DNA of 64,000 nt, taken from Bordetella flabilis. GTDB taxonomy: Bacteria > Pseudomonadota > Gammaproteobacteria > Burkholderiales > Burkholderiaceae_B. Each line of letters opens with the position of its first letter. Within the stretch, counting starts at the first letter, position 1. The position numbers and the translations under genes are program-made. The stretch covers positions 3,906,001 to 3,970,000 of the forward strand of contig NZ_CP016172.1 of assembly GCF_001676725.1 (NCBI RefSeq). The letters are read 5' to 3'. The notes under the pieces were generated by a model. It saw only the letters and a list, made by a program, of their open reading frames with translations, ran no database searches and was not told where the DNA came from. Shown one piece after another: positions 16,138 through 24,974 of the stretch.

Positions 16138-17028
16138 ATGAAAACCAGGAATACCCAGGTGAACAGCAAAGATCCAACCAGGGGAGGCGGGGCAGCCGGG
16201 CACGCACAGTCGTTTGCGGTTCTGTCCGATACCCGCCTGGCCAAACGGACCACCGTGTCCGAAGCCGAAGCCTATGAACGATTCGGCCCGCAATTGCAGG
16301 GCGCACTATGCCAGGACGTATTGGCGGTCTGGCGCGATGCCTGGGCGCAGACCCAGGGCCTGAACTCGAGCGACCTGATCCGCGTTTCAGCGCTCTTGAA
16401 ATCGGCCCGGCTCAACGAACGCGTTATCGTCTTCGGAAGGATCGGGGCGGATATTCCCGAGCACAGGAAGATCGAGATCGATCTGAAGATCGGCCAATCC
16501 ACGGCCTCGCGGCACGAGCTGATGCGCGCGGGCCATCCTCATCCGACGTGGAAAAAGATCAAGCACACGGCAATGGATTACTACACCGGATCGCGCGCAC
16601 TGCACGGGTCGAGCCGCGGATTCCGTGTGGAGGGCGTCAAGGTGCGAGGGCGCAAGATCCAGGCGGACCTGCTACACCGCAGCGAATATACCGACGCGGG
16701 CCTGACGATGGCACTGGCTGAGGTCAAGGACCGGGACGCCACCATAAGGACCATCGTTGCGCTGCTCGCCAGCGTGCGCAGCGAGCTGCAGACCGCCCGC
16801 GTCGGGTTTATCGGAAGCAGCATCTTTATCGCGATCGACGTCGACAATCCAGCCAGAACGCAGGTAAAGCTTATCGATCTCGCCCACCCGGTATTGGATG
16901 CCGCGTGGCCGCACACGTATTACCTCAAGGTCAAGCAGCGCCTGGACGAGGGCATGTGCCACCTTATCGATTGGTTCGCGATCAACGGCTCGCGCAACAC
17001 GCCGCCGCATCCTCGCGGTCGTGCCTGA
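16138..17028 (+). CDS. Inositol polyphosphate kinase-like protein (IPK fold), bacterial
   Basis: A 296-residue protein with the motif set of the eukaryotic IPMK/IP3K/IP6K family. The PxxxDxKxG substrate/catalytic motif appears as KIEIDLKIGQSTAS (Asp115, Lys117, Gly119). The ATP-site SSLL motif appears as GSSIFIAID (Ser227-Ser228, Asp234), and the metal-binding IDFAH motif as VKLIDLAHPV (Asp247). DEG and a terminal helix follow, as in that family. No signal peptide is seen; the first 35 residues are polar and low-complexity. Translation could also begin at a GTG six bases upstream; no clear ribosome site supports either. It lies upstream of two photopexin-like genes on the same strand. The kinase fold is well supported by motifs; its substrate (inositol phosphate, another small polyol phosphate or a protein) is unknown. 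Confidence 0.7.
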   Translation: MKTRNTQVNSKDPTRGGGAAGHAQSFAVLSDTRLAKRTTVSEAEAYERFGPQLQGALCQDVLAVWRDAWAQTQGLNSSDLIRVSALLKSARLNERVIVFGRIGADIPEHRKIEIDLKIGQSTASRHELMRAGHPHPTWKKIKHTAMDYYTGSRALHGSSRGFRVEGVKVRGRKIQADLLHRSEYTDAGLTMALAEVKDRDATIRTIVALLASVRSELQTARVGFIGSSIFIAIDVDNPARTQVKLIDLAHPVLDAAWPHTYYLKVKQRLDEGMCHLIDWFAINGSRNTPPHPRGRA

Positions 17029-17085
17029 GGGCGCGAGGTCTTGGGTCATCGCGGTCTCGCCGCGCGAAAGCTGCTGCGCGCGCAA

Positions 17086-17142
17086 TCAAAACAATGTCGC
17101 ACGGTTTTAAAACCGGTCCGGGACGGGGCATCCATAAACTGG
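17086..17142 (+). promoter_or_regulatory. Upstream block shared with the second photopexin gene (copy 1)
   Basis: The segment runs TCAAAACAA..TCGC, then GGTTTTAAAA, then about 22 bases to CATAAACTGG, ending 36 bases before the photopexin ATG. The same order of elements recurs at 18449-18504. The spacing between the T/A-rich element and the ATAAACTGG element is longer than a normal sigma70 spacer, so its nature is uncertain. Confidence 0.35.
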
Positions 17143-17178
17143 CGTAACCCCGCTGTACCATCCCAACAGGAGCCGACC

Positions 17179-18297
17179 ATGGCGACCACGAACAACGCAT
17201 CGACGAAAGATTCGACAATGTTGTTTCTGTTCTGCGGTAGTAATTATTACGTCATCGATGACTACCACGCGCGCGATGTATATGCGGGGCCGATCCGCAT
17301 CACGGAGACCTGGCCGGAACTCAAAAGGCATACCGCCGCGCCGGCCGGGGATGGCGCAGCACGCGGCACATTCGCGTCCGACCTGGACGCCGTCTACTAC
17401 GAGACGACTTCCAAGCGGCTTGTTTTCTTCAAGGGCGCAAGCTGCGTAGTTGCCGACTACTCCCTTGGCCAGGAGCCGACGTGGGAAAGCGGGCTCATAA
17501 CGGACTACTACCAAGTCGCAGGGAGCAGTGCGACGGTGTCGTTTGCAGACGGCATTGATGGCGCCGTCGTAGGAAGATCGAGCAACCCCAATGTGGCCGG
17601 CGATCTTTTCCTGATCAAGAAAGGACAGTATGCGGCAGGACCATCGAAGCCCCCCCAGAAGGGCCACCCGATGCCCTTGACGTACTCGTCTACGAAGACA
17701 CAGGCCGGCTGGCCCGTCCCCACGGACGACGACACCACCGTCGCGGCAGAGTACGTGTACCCGCCCGGCAGTCAGGTATGGGAGTCGACCCTGTTCCTCA
17801 CCCATCACGAAGGCAGCCAGTCTCCCGGTGACTACCAAGTCATGTTCTATACATCCACACAGAAAGATGCTCGGCCGAATGAGCTATGGCCCAGCTTCAA
17901 CGGCGCGCCCATCGATGCGGCTGTACGGCTGGATCCCAGCATGTGCCGTCACGGCTCCGGGGATCCGCACTCCGGCGGTCCGGATTCCGGCGATCCGCAC
18001 TCCGGCGGTCCGGATTCCAATAATCCACATTCCGGTAAACCGCATGACGGCACGGGACATTCGTTGTGCTGCCAGCTTCCCGCCATACTCCAGACCATCT
18101 GCAATATGACTGCATTGCTCAATAAAGTGGTCGACGCATGCTACCCGCCCTCGTCCTGGCCGAAGCACCCTTACCCGAGCGGGTGCGGCAACGACGGCCA
18201 CAAAGGATGTGGAGGCTGCTCCGGCAAACACGCTGATGGCGACAGGTCGCGCGGGGATCGCTCCGGAGGCGGCCTCGAAGGCGGCTCAGGGCACTAG
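17179..18297 (+). CDS. Photopexin-like hemopexin-repeat protein A with repeat/Cys-rich tail
   Basis: A 372-residue protein starting at an ATG preceded by AGGAG. Hemopexin-type repeats are visible: DLDAVYYETTSKRLVFFKG (from residue 68), DGIDGAVVGRSSNPNV..LFLIKKGQY (from 124) and AAEYVYPPGSQVWESTLFL (from 189). The final half-repeat PIDAAVRL (244-251) would be completed by the N-terminal strand LFLFCGSNYYVIDDY..TWPEL (15-48), which would close a four-bladed propeller. No signal peptide is seen. Residues 261-290 are three decapeptide repeats (GDPHSGGPDS type), followed by a Cys/Gly/His-rich tail. Photorhabdus photopexins and plant albumin-2 proteins share this repeat; function is unknown. Its paralogue follows 247 bases downstream. 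Confidence 0.75.
   Translation: MATTNNASTKDSTMLFLFCGSNYYVIDDYHARDVYAGPIRITETWPELKRHTAAPAGDGAARGTFASDLDAVYYETTSKRLVFFKGASCVVADYSLGQEPTWESGLITDYYQVAGSSATVSFADGIDGAVVGRSSNPNVAGDLFLIKKGQYAAGPSKPPQKGHPMPLTYSSTKTQAGWPVPTDDDTTVAAEYVYPPGSQVWESTLFLTHHEGSQSPGDYQVMFYTSTQKDARPNELWPSFNGAPIDAAVRLDPSMCRHGSGDPHSGGPDSGDPHSGGPDSNNPHSGKPHDGTGHSLCCQLPAILQTICNMTALLNKVVDACYPPSSWPKHPYPSGCGNDGHKGCGGCSGKHADGDRSRGDRSGGGLEGGSGH
17959..18048 (+). repeat. Three tandem 30-bp repeats inside photopexin A
   Basis: Units begin at 17959, 17989 and 18019; the first two differ by a single base and the third is degenerate. They encode Gly-Asp-Pro-His-Ser-Gly-Gly-Pro-Asp-Ser decapeptides linking the propeller to the Cys-rich tail. 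Such units can gain or lose copies by slippage. Confidence 0.85.
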
Positions 18298-18448
18298 GAG
18301 GCCCCAAGCCGTTCGGCACGCGTCGACGCCTCGCCGAGGATGCACAGATGATCGCCGAGCGCGGCGCTGGGGCAGGCGCCGTGACTGCGGCGGCGGACCC
18401 GGCGCTGCAGGTCGGCGCTGGCCCACCGACATGTGGGAAGTCAGCATA

Positions 18449-18504
18449 TCAAAACAACTCGCCAGGGTTTTGAAAGGCGCGCAGGATGCCCGCCAATAGA
18501 CTGG
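18449..18504 (+). promoter_or_regulatory. Upstream block shared with the first photopexin gene (copy 2)
   Basis: TCAAAACAACTCGCC, GGTTTTGAAA and AATAGACTGG occur in the same order as at 17086-17142, ending 40 bases before the second photopexin ATG. This implies the duplication carried its control region, so each gene can be transcribed alone. Confidence 0.35.
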
Positions 18505-18544
18505 CCTGGTTCGTTCTTTTCCCACCACCAGCAAGGAGCCGGCC

Positions 18545-19375
18545 ATGGCAACCACGGACAGCGCATCGACGAACGACCAGACATTGTTGTATCTCTTCTG
18601 CGGTGAAAAATATGTCGTCGTTGACGACTACGGCATCAACGGGCCCCGGGACGTTTTCCAGCGACCCACGCCGATAGCGCGGACATGGCCGCGACTGGCC
18701 GACTACGCACCGGGCGGCGGCGCCGCTGGCGAGGGAGACGGTGAAGGCAACACATTTGCCACAGGCGTTGACGCGGTCTACTACGAAGAAAAATCCAGCA
18801 AGCTGGTTTTCTTCAAAGGCGACAGCTGCGCGATTCAAAACTGCAATGACAATACGTGGGAATTCGGCCTCATAACGGACTACTACGATGTGCCGCCCCT
18901 GTTCGCGCAAGACATCGACGGCGCTGTCGTGGGCAGGTCCAGGGATCCGAATGTGGCCACCCAACTTTTCTTGCTCAAGAACGGGCAGTATGCCTCGGGG
19001 CAATCGGTGGAACCTGGACAGGGCAGCAAGGTCTCCTTGCTGACCACGGGTACGGAGACCCAAGCCGGATGGCCGGTCTCAGGCGCCGACATCACCGCCG
19101 CCGCAGCGTATGTCTACCCGCCCGACAGCCAGACATGGGAGTCGACCTTGTTCGTCACCCAGAAACAGAACGCGCAAATTTCGTCCGCCAGCGACTATAA
19201 AGTGATGTTCTATCAATCCACGAGCAAAGACGCTGCGCCGAACCAGCTATGGCCCAGTTATGCAAGCTATCCCATCGACGCGGCCACCCGCCTGAATCCT
19301 GCCACGATACCTGACGAGTCTGGAGCCGATCCCGACCACAAGCATGGCCATCATCATGGACATGGTGGGTGCTGA
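18545..19375 (+). CDS. Photopexin-like hemopexin-repeat protein B with His-rich tail
   Basis: A 276-residue paralogue of photopexin A, starting at an ATG behind AAGGAG. The same blades are present: GVDAVYYEEKSSKLVFFKG, DIDGAVVGRSRDPNV..LFLLKNGQY, AAYVYPPDSQTWESTLFV and the terminal half-repeat PIDAATRL, with the N-terminal LYLFCGEKYVVVDDY..TWPRL. It lacks the decapeptide repeats and long Cys tail, ending instead in DHKHGHHHGHGGC, a possible metal-binding tail. No signal peptide is visible. First residues MATT.SAST are shared with A, confirming a recent gene duplication. Ligand and localisation are unknown; hemopexin folds bind haem, metals or polyamines in other organisms. Confidence 0.75.
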   Translation: MATTDSASTNDQTLLYLFCGEKYVVVDDYGINGPRDVFQRPTPIARTWPRLADYAPGGGAAGEGDGEGNTFATGVDAVYYEEKSSKLVFFKGDSCAIQNCNDNTWEFGLITDYYDVPPLFAQDIDGAVVGRSRDPNVATQLFLLKNGQYASGQSVEPGQGSKVSLLTTGTETQAGWPVSGADITAAAAYVYPPDSQTWESTLFVTQKQNAQISSASDYKVMFYQSTSKDAAPNQLWPSYASYPIDAATRLNPATIPDESGADPDHKHGHHHGHGGC

Positions 19376-19483
19376 GGCACGCCGCGAGCACGGGCAACGA
19401 AGAACCGCAACGGACCCGCAGTCCGTTGCCGCCACCCTTGTGGGCCGCGGCCGTGCATGACCCATGCCCGACACGCAAAAGAA

Positions 19484-19504
19484 ACGCCGCTTTGAAAGCG
19501 GCGT
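19484..19504 (-). terminator. Terminator-like hairpin after the tRNA gene
   Basis: ACGCCGCTTT (19484-19493) and AAAGCGGCGT (19495-19504) are perfectly complementary. On the minus strand the stem is followed by TTCTTTTG, so it should end transcription of the tRNA. It also lies after photopexin B on the plus strand but lacks a T-run there. Confidence 0.6.
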
Positions 19505-19525
19505 GAGTATAGGCATACAAGTTTT

Positions 19526-19604
<79 letters not shown>

Positions 19605-19664
19605 TTGGTTTTTCAACCGGCTCCGGCCGTATTCACGGCCGGATTTTCACCTTTGCGGCGCGCC

Positions 19665-21938
19665 TTACTGGCCTTCGAGGAAACTCTTCAGCTTGTCGGC
19701 ACGGCTCGGATGGCGCAGCTTGCGCAACGCCTTGGCTTCGATCTGGCGGATCCGTTCGCGGGTGACGTCGAACTGCTTGCCGACTTCTTCCAGCGTCTGG
19801 TCGGTGCTCATTTCGATACCGAAGCGCATGCGCAAGACTTTCGCCTCGCGCGGAGTCAGCGAGTCTAGCACTTCTTTCACCACGTCGCGCATGGAGCCGT
19901 GCAGGGCCGCGTCGGAAGGCGCCAGCGTGGCCGTATCCTCGATGAAATCGCCCAGGTGCGAGTCGTCGTCGTCACCGATGGGCGTTTCCATGGAGATCGG
20001 TTCCTTGGCGATCTTCAGGATCTTGCGGATCTTGTCTTCCGGCATGTCCATCTTCTGCGCCAGCGTCGCCGGATCAGGCTCGGCGCCCGTTTCCTGCAGG
20101 ATCTGGCGGCTGATCCGGTTCATCTTGTTGATCGTCTCGATCATGTGAACCGGGATACGGATGGTCCGCGCCTGGTCGGCGATGGACCGCGTAATGGCCT
20201 GGCGGATCCACCACGTCGCATACGTGGAGAACTTGTAGCCGCGTCGGTATTCGAACTTGTCCACGGCCTTCATCAAACCGATGTTGCCTTCCTGGATGAG
20301 ATCCAGGAACTGCAAACCACGGTTGGTGTACTTCTTGGCGATGGAGATCACCAGACGCAGGTTGGCCTCGGTCATTTCACGCTTGGCCTTGCGGGCCTTG
20401 GCTTCGCCGGTGGCCATGCGCTTGTTGACTTCCTTCAGGTCCTTCAGCGGCAGGACGACACGCGACTGCAGGTCGATCAGCTTTTGCTGCAATTCCTGCA
20501 CGGCCGGCACCTGGCGTTCCAGCGTTTCAGCATACGGATGGCCCGCGGCGACTTCTTCCACCACCCAGTTCAGGTTGGTTTCGTTGCCCGGGAACACCTT
20601 GATGAAATGCGAACGCGGCATGCCGGCGCGGTCCACGCAGGTGTGCAGGACGGCGCGTTCCAGCTGGCGCACTTCCTCGACCTGGTTGCGCAGGGTGTCG
20701 GCCAGGCGTTCCACCATTTTGGCGGTGAAGCGGATGCCCATCAGTTCATTCTGGATGGCTTCCTGGGCCTTCAGGTAACCGGCGGACCGGTAGCCTTCGT
20801 GCTCGTAGGAGGCGCGCATCTTGTCGAAATGCTTGCTCACCTCGTCGAACTTGGCCAGGGCCTTCACGCGCAGGTCTTCCAACTGCTTGCTGCTCATGCC
20901 GCCGGCAGGGCCGTCGTCGTTCTCGTCCTCTTCGGCGGTCACACCCGCACCGGCGTATTCCTCGCCGTCTTCCGGGTCGACCAGACCGTCCACCACCTCG
21001 TCGATCTGCGCCTGGCTCTCCCGGACACGGGTGACATGCGCCAGGATTTCGTTGATGGTCGTCGGGCAGGCCGAGATGGCCATGACCATGTGCTTCAGGC
21101 CATCTTCGATGCGCTTGGCGATTTCGATTTCGCCTTCGCGCGTCAGCAGCTCGACCGATCCCATTTCGCGCATATACATGCGCACCGGGTCGGTGGTGCG
21201 GCCGAAATCGGAATCCACCGTGGTGAGAGCGGCCTCGGCCTCGTCCTCGACGTCATCGTCGTTGGACGCGACGGGCGCGTTTTCGCTCATCAACAGGGTT
21301 TCCGCGTCGGGCGCCTGGTCATAGACCGCGATGCCCATGTCGCTGAACGTACTGATGATGCCGTCGATGGCTTCCGCGTCGACCAGGTCGTCCGGCAGAT
21401 GATCGTTGATCTCGCCGTACGTCAGGTAGCCGCGGTCCTTGCCCAGCTTGATGAGCTGCTTGAGCCGATTGCGGCGGGCTTCGTATTCTTCCGGGGTGAC
21501 GGGACCACGGGCGATCAGATCCTTGGGATCGCCCTTGCCGCGCTTGCCGCCGCGCTTCACAGGCTTCAGTTCAGGCAAGACTTCGCCTTCACCGTCGCCG
21601 GCGTCGTCGAAATCGGGATTGTCGTTGTTCTGGTTCTTGGCGGGACGGCCCGGACGACGGCCGCTGGGCACGGGGCCGGGACGGCCGACCAGTTCGGCCA
21701 GCTTGTCTTCCGCCTTCTTCGCCTTCGCGGCCGCCTTGGCGACCTTCTCCGGCGTTTCCGCTGCGGCCTTGACCGGCTTTTTCGCCGCGGTCGGCTTCAC
21801 GGCAGCGGACTTGGGCGCAACCTTGACGGCCGCTTTGGCCGATGTCTTTTCCGCCGCCTTGCTAGCGGCGCGCTTCGCCGTTTTGGCTTCGTCGCCCAAT
21901 TCAACTGCAGAGGAGGTTTTGCCGATGGATTTGTTCAT
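19665..21938 (-). CDS. rpoD: RNA polymerase primary sigma factor RpoD (sigma70)
   Basis: A 757-residue sigma70. A long Lys/Ala-rich N-terminal extension (about residues 1-130) precedes region 1.1. The acidic nonconserved insert lies mid-protein. Region 2 has [29 protein letters not shown] (core and -10 binding), and region 4 has the [26 protein letters not shown] helix-turn-helix that reads -35 elements. The start at 21938 is chosen because the conserved MNKSIGK start begins there; the 14 extra codons upstream are arginine-rich and lie outside the family. It is separated from dnaG by 778 bases, so it likely has its own promoter besides read-through from rpsU-dnaG. Confidence 0.97.
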   Translation of the reverse strand: MNKSIGKTSSAVELGDEAKTAKRAASKAAEKTSAKAAVKVAPKSAAVKPTAAKKPVKAAAETPEKVAKAAAKAKKAEDKLAELVGRPGPVPSGRRPGRPAKNQNNDNPDFDDAGDGEGEVLPELKPVKRGGKRGKGDPKDLIARGPVTPEEYEARRNRLKQLIKLGKDRGYLTYGEINDHLPDDLVDAEAIDGIISTFSDMGIAVYDQAPDAETLLMSENAPVASNDDDVEDEAEAALTTVDSDFGRTTDPVRMYMREMGSVELLTREGEIEIAKRIEDGLKHMVMAISACPTTINEILAHVTRVRESQAQIDEVVDGLVDPEDGEEYAGAGVTAEEDENDDGPAGGMSSKQLEDLRVKALAKFDEVSKHFDKMRASYEHEGYRSAGYLKAQEAIQNELMGIRFTAKMVERLADTLRNQVEEVRQLERAVLHTCVDRAGMPRSHFIKVFPGNETNLNWVVEEVAAGHPYAETLERQVPAVQELQQKLIDLQSRVVLPLKDLKEVNKRMATGEAKARKAKREMTEANLRLVISIAKKYTNRGLQFLDLIQEGNIGLMKAVDKFEYRRGYKFSTYATWWIRQAITRSIADQARTIRIPVHMIETINKMNRISRQILQETGAEPDPATLAQKMDMPEDKIRKILKIAKEPISMETPIGDDDDSHLGDFIEDTATLAPSDAALHGSMRDVVKEVLDSLTPREAKVLRMRFGIEMSTDQTLEEVGKQFDVTRERIRQIEAKALRKLRHPSRADKLKSFLEGQ

Positions 21939-22716
21939 AGTCGCTTCCGTGGTCGTTGCAGGCCGCCTGGCCCGCCGCACCGCTATCGACGGCCGGAGCT
22001 TCTGCCCCGGTCCGAGTCAAGACGCGCACTTTAAAACTGTAGACAGTGTTTTCTGATCGGTCGGTACGCCACGTAAACGATCGGATATCGCGGGAATGGC
22101 CCTGAAGGGCGGCGCTGCTGGCCATCGATATGGCACCTTGCAGCATGTCATTTCTACGCGCGATTCTCCGGCACATCTGCCGCAACTTCCTTCCAACCGC
22201 CGGCCGACGGTGCGGTACTGCGGGTCCGCCCTGCCGGTCAACTGGTGCTGCTGCTACTCCTTACTGCCTGGCCCGCAAGAGTCCGGGCCACTGCATTTAC
22301 TGCCCGCCGCGCCCACTGCACCGGACCGCGCCGGCGCGGTCGGCAGCATACGCGGCCATCGGCGTTCGGGCGTGAGGACAGCCACGCGGTAATGCTGTTG
22401 CCGCCATGCGCCCGAATTTCCGGATCCGCATGCCGACTTTTTACTTACTTACGATCTTTACTTCGCTTTGCGCCGCCACATGGATCAAGGCGGCTACCTT
22501 CCGTATAAACTGTGCCGACGACGTTCCCGTGCATCCGGTATCATCCCTGGCGGGCTGCCGCCCTTAGGCCACTGCCCGACTGCGGGCTCAGTCCACTACG
22601 CCCACTACTACGTCTCAGCCCACTACGTCTCAGCCTCAGACCAGTACGTCTTAGACCACTACACGCCATGTAGGTTCTGTGCATACGGCAGCACGGAGCC
22701 AGGAAAACCCTTGATT
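21939..22716. other. Long spacer between rpoD and dnaG
   Basis: This stretch of 778 bases contains no convincing gene; its small open frames have no family features. It includes a repeat cluster (22588-22667). An rpoD promoter is expected here, but no hexamer pair was good enough to mark. Confidence 0.5.
22588..22667. repeat. Short imperfect tandem repeats downstream of dnaG
   Basis: Variants of a unit close to CAGCCCACTACGTCT recur about five times over 80 bases, for example at 22617-22631, with shorter and longer versions on both sides. On the minus strand the unit reads AGACGTAGTGGGCTG. It lies in noncoding DNA, 50-130 bases past the dnaG stop. Confidence 0.6.
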
Positions 22717-24726
22717 TTAACCCATTGAGCCGGTTCCGGCATGCTTAATTGCTGCGAGACGCCTGGAAAGTTCCTGGTATCGCTCGCGCTCCTGGTCTCC
22801 CCGCAGGCCGGATTGCACCAGCTCCGCCATTTCGCCCTTGATGGCATCGAATTCGATTCGATGCAGCGCATCGTCCCATTCCGCCTGGGGATCGGGTAGC
22901 TCTTCCTCCCCCAGGAGATCCGCACTCATGCTGCGCAATACCAGTTCGATGTCCGATTCGGGCTCCGCCGCTTCCAGTAGAGCACCCAGGTGCCGGGCGC
23001 CGCTGCGCTGAGCCAGTACGATCAAATCTCGGACCATACCCAGATGGGGCCCTCGGTCCAATACTTCAAGCTGTTGGTCGCCCATGGTGTCCACCAATTC
23101 CGGATGGGACAGCAGCAATCGCAGCAGACGACGTGCCAGCGTGGGCACCGGCCGCCGAGGCGCGATGACCCCGCCCACGTCGTCCTGTCGGCGTCCCCAT
23201 TTTCCGTCGCGACCGGACTTCGACCGCCCCCACTTTTCCTTCTGCGGCTTGCCACCACCCCAGGACGGCGGCGGGCCGCCGTCCGGAATCGGGTCGTAGG
23301 CGAAGTCGGGAGGGACCTCGGAGTCGTCCGGGACGCCCGTATCCCACGGCGCGGGCACCTCTTGCTGACCGGGGGACGCGGCCGCACCGGGCGCCCGTGC
23401 GCTGGAGGCTACCGGCGCCGGAAAAACGACTGCCGCTGGCTGTGCCAGTGCCTGGGCTACCTCTTCCGGCGTGAGCTGCACCAGCTTGCCCAATTCCCGT
23501 TCAATCTGCGTCTTCAGCCCGCACGCCGGGACTGCGCCCAGCAAGGGGCGGGCTTCATGCATGCAGGCCGCGCGACCTTCCGCCTCCGCCAGGTTGTGGC
23601 GGGAGGCCAGTTCGTCGAGCAGGAAGCGCGACAAGGCGGCGGCCTCCCCCAGGCTGGCGCGGAAGGCCTCTGCTCCGAATTCGCGCACATAGGAGTCGGG
23701 ATCATGCTCGGCCGGCAGGAACAGGAAGCGCAGGTTGATGTCGTCGCGCAGCACCGGCAGGCAAGCCTGCAGCGCGCGCCAGGCGGCACGCCGGCCCGCC
23801 TTGTCGCCGTCGAAGCTGAACACGACACGGTCGCTGGCGCGCAGCAGCTTCTTTACATGATCCGGGGTGGTGGAGGTTCCCAGCGTGGCCACGGCATTGC
23901 CGATGCCGAGTTGCGCAAGGCCCACCACGTCCATATAACCTTCGACCACAATGACCTGGCCTTCGGTCCGTATGGCCTGCCGTGCCTCCCACAAGCCGTA
24001 GAGCTCCTGCCCCTTGGAGAAGATCGGGGTTTCGGGAGAGTTCAGGTACTTGGGCTCGCCCTTGCCGATGATGCGCCCGCCGAAACCGATCAGCACGCCG
24101 CGCCCATTACGGATGGGGAACATGACGCGCTCCCGGAAACGGTCGTAGCGCCGGCCGTCGTCCGCCTCGATGACCAAACCGGCTTCCACCAGCACCGGAT
24201 CGTCATAGCGGCTGAATACCTGGGCCAGCCCCTGGCGATCGCCGCCGGACCACCCCAGCCCGAAATGACGGGCGACCTCACCTGTAAGGCCACGCTGCTT
24301 CAGGTAGCGAATGGCGGGCGCCGAGGCCCGCAACTGCTTCAGGTAGTAGCCCTGGGCCGCTTCCAGCACCTGGGTATGACGGGAGACCTCTTCCTTGCGC
24401 CGCGCCGATTCCGCGCGCTGGCGCGGGCTGCGGTCCTCGTCAGGAACCGGCATGCCCGCCGAGCCCGCCAAGGTCCGCACCGCTTCGGGGAAGCTGGCGC
24501 CGGTATGTTCCATCAGGAACGTAATGGCGCTGCCGTGGGCCCCACATCCGAAACAGTGATAGAACTGCTTCGTGGGGCTGACCGTGAAGGAAGGACTTTT
24601 TTCGTTATGAAAAGGGCACAAGCCAAGTAGATTGGCTCCACCCTTGCGCAGCTGCACGTAACGCCCGACCACATCGACGACGTCGACTCGGGCGAGTAGT
24701 TCCTGTATGAATGACTCAGGAATCAA
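22717..24726 (-). CDS. dnaG: DNA primase DnaG
   Basis: A 669-residue primase that makes RNA primers at the replication fork. The N-terminal zinc ribbon is CPFH..CFGCG (Cys37, His40, Cys58, Cys61). The TOPRIM core follows with VIVVEGYMDVVGLAQLG and FSFDGDKAGRRAA (glutamate and the D-x-D acidic site). The low-complexity Pro/Gly linker near residues 430-530 leads to the helicase-binding C-terminus. The start is a TTG at 24726, giving MIPESFIQEL; no ATG or GTG in frame precedes the conserved region and no strong ribosome site is visible, consistent with the low expression known for primase in this operon. It lies 13 bases after rpsU. Confidence 0.96.
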   Translation of the reverse strand: MIPESFIQELLARVDVVDVVGRYVQLRKGGANLLGLCPFHNEKSPSFTVSPTKQFYHCFGCGAHGSAITFLMEHTGASFPEAVRTLAGSAGMPVPDEDRSPRQRAESARRKEEVSRHTQVLEAAQGYYLKQLRASAPAIRYLKQRGLTGEVARHFGLGWSGGDRQGLAQVFSRYDDPVLVEAGLVIEADDGRRYDRFRERVMFPIRNGRGVLIGFGGRIIGKGEPKYLNSPETPIFSKGQELYGLWEARQAIRTEGQVIVVEGYMDVVGLAQLGIGNAVATLGTSTTPDHVKKLLRASDRVVFSFDGDKAGRRAAWRALQACLPVLRDDINLRFLFLPAEHDPDSYVREFGAEAFRASLGEAAALSRFLLDELASRHNLAEAEGRAACMHEARPLLGAVPACGLKTQIERELGKLVQLTPEEVAQALAQPAAVVFPAPVASSARAPGAAASPGQQEVPAPWDTGVPDDSEVPPDFAYDPIPDGGPPPSWGGGKPQKEKWGRSKSGRDGKWGRRQDDVGGVIAPRRPVPTLARRLLRLLLSHPELVDTMGDQQLEVLDRGPHLGMVRDLIVLAQRSGARHLGALLEAAEPESDIELVLRSMSADLLGEEELPDPQAEWDDALHRIEFDAIKGEMAELVQSGLRGDQERERYQELSRRLAAIKHAGTGSMG

Positions 24727-24746
24727 TACGATTCAGGAATCAATAC
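24713..24746 (-). repeat. 17-bp tandem duplication at the rpsU/dnaG junction
   Basis: GACTCAGGAATCAATAC (24713-24729) and GATTCAGGAATCAATAC (24730-24746) are adjacent and differ at one base. On the coding strand one copy contains the rpsU stop codon (TATTGA) and the other the dnaG TTG start codon. A single ancestral copy would have fused the two genes in a TTGA overlap. Confidence 0.85.
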
Positions 24747-24952
24747 AGGCGGGGGGGCAGCTGCTGGCTACGAATCCGTTTGTAGTGGCGCTTCACCGCG
24801 GCGGCGTGCTTGCGCTTGCGCTCGGCCGTGGGCTTCTCGTAGAACTCGCGCGAACGCAGTTCGGTCAGAAGACCCGTTTTTTCGATGGTGCGCTTGAAGC
24901 GGCGCAGCGCGGCTTCAAACGGTTCGTTTTCCTTCAGGCGAACAATAGGCAT
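24740..24952 (-). CDS. rpsU: 30S ribosomal protein S21
   Basis: Seventy residues, [20 protein letters not shown] at the start and a basic [24 protein letters not shown] end, the standard bacterial S21. It binds the 30S subunit near the anti-Shine-Dalgarno region and helps initiation. It is first gene of the rpsU-dnaG-rpoD macromolecular synthesis operon. Its ribosome site (GAAG) is weak. A perfect palindrome lies 22 bases upstream. Confidence 0.97.
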   Translation of the reverse strand: MPIVRLKENEPFEAALRRFKRTIEKTGLLTELRSREFYEKPTAERKRKHAAAVKRHYKRIRSQQLPPRLY

Positions 24953-24974
24953 AGGCTTCAGTTAGAGAGTTCGG

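Noticed and set aside
22096..22392. A 98-codon plus-strand frame in the rpoD-dnaG gap.
   Set aside because: No ribosome site, no family features and biased Pro/Arg composition; treated as noncoding.
22588..22667. The repeat cluster as a CRISPR array.
   Set aside because: Units are about 15 bases, imperfect and without spacers of regular length; no cas genes are present.
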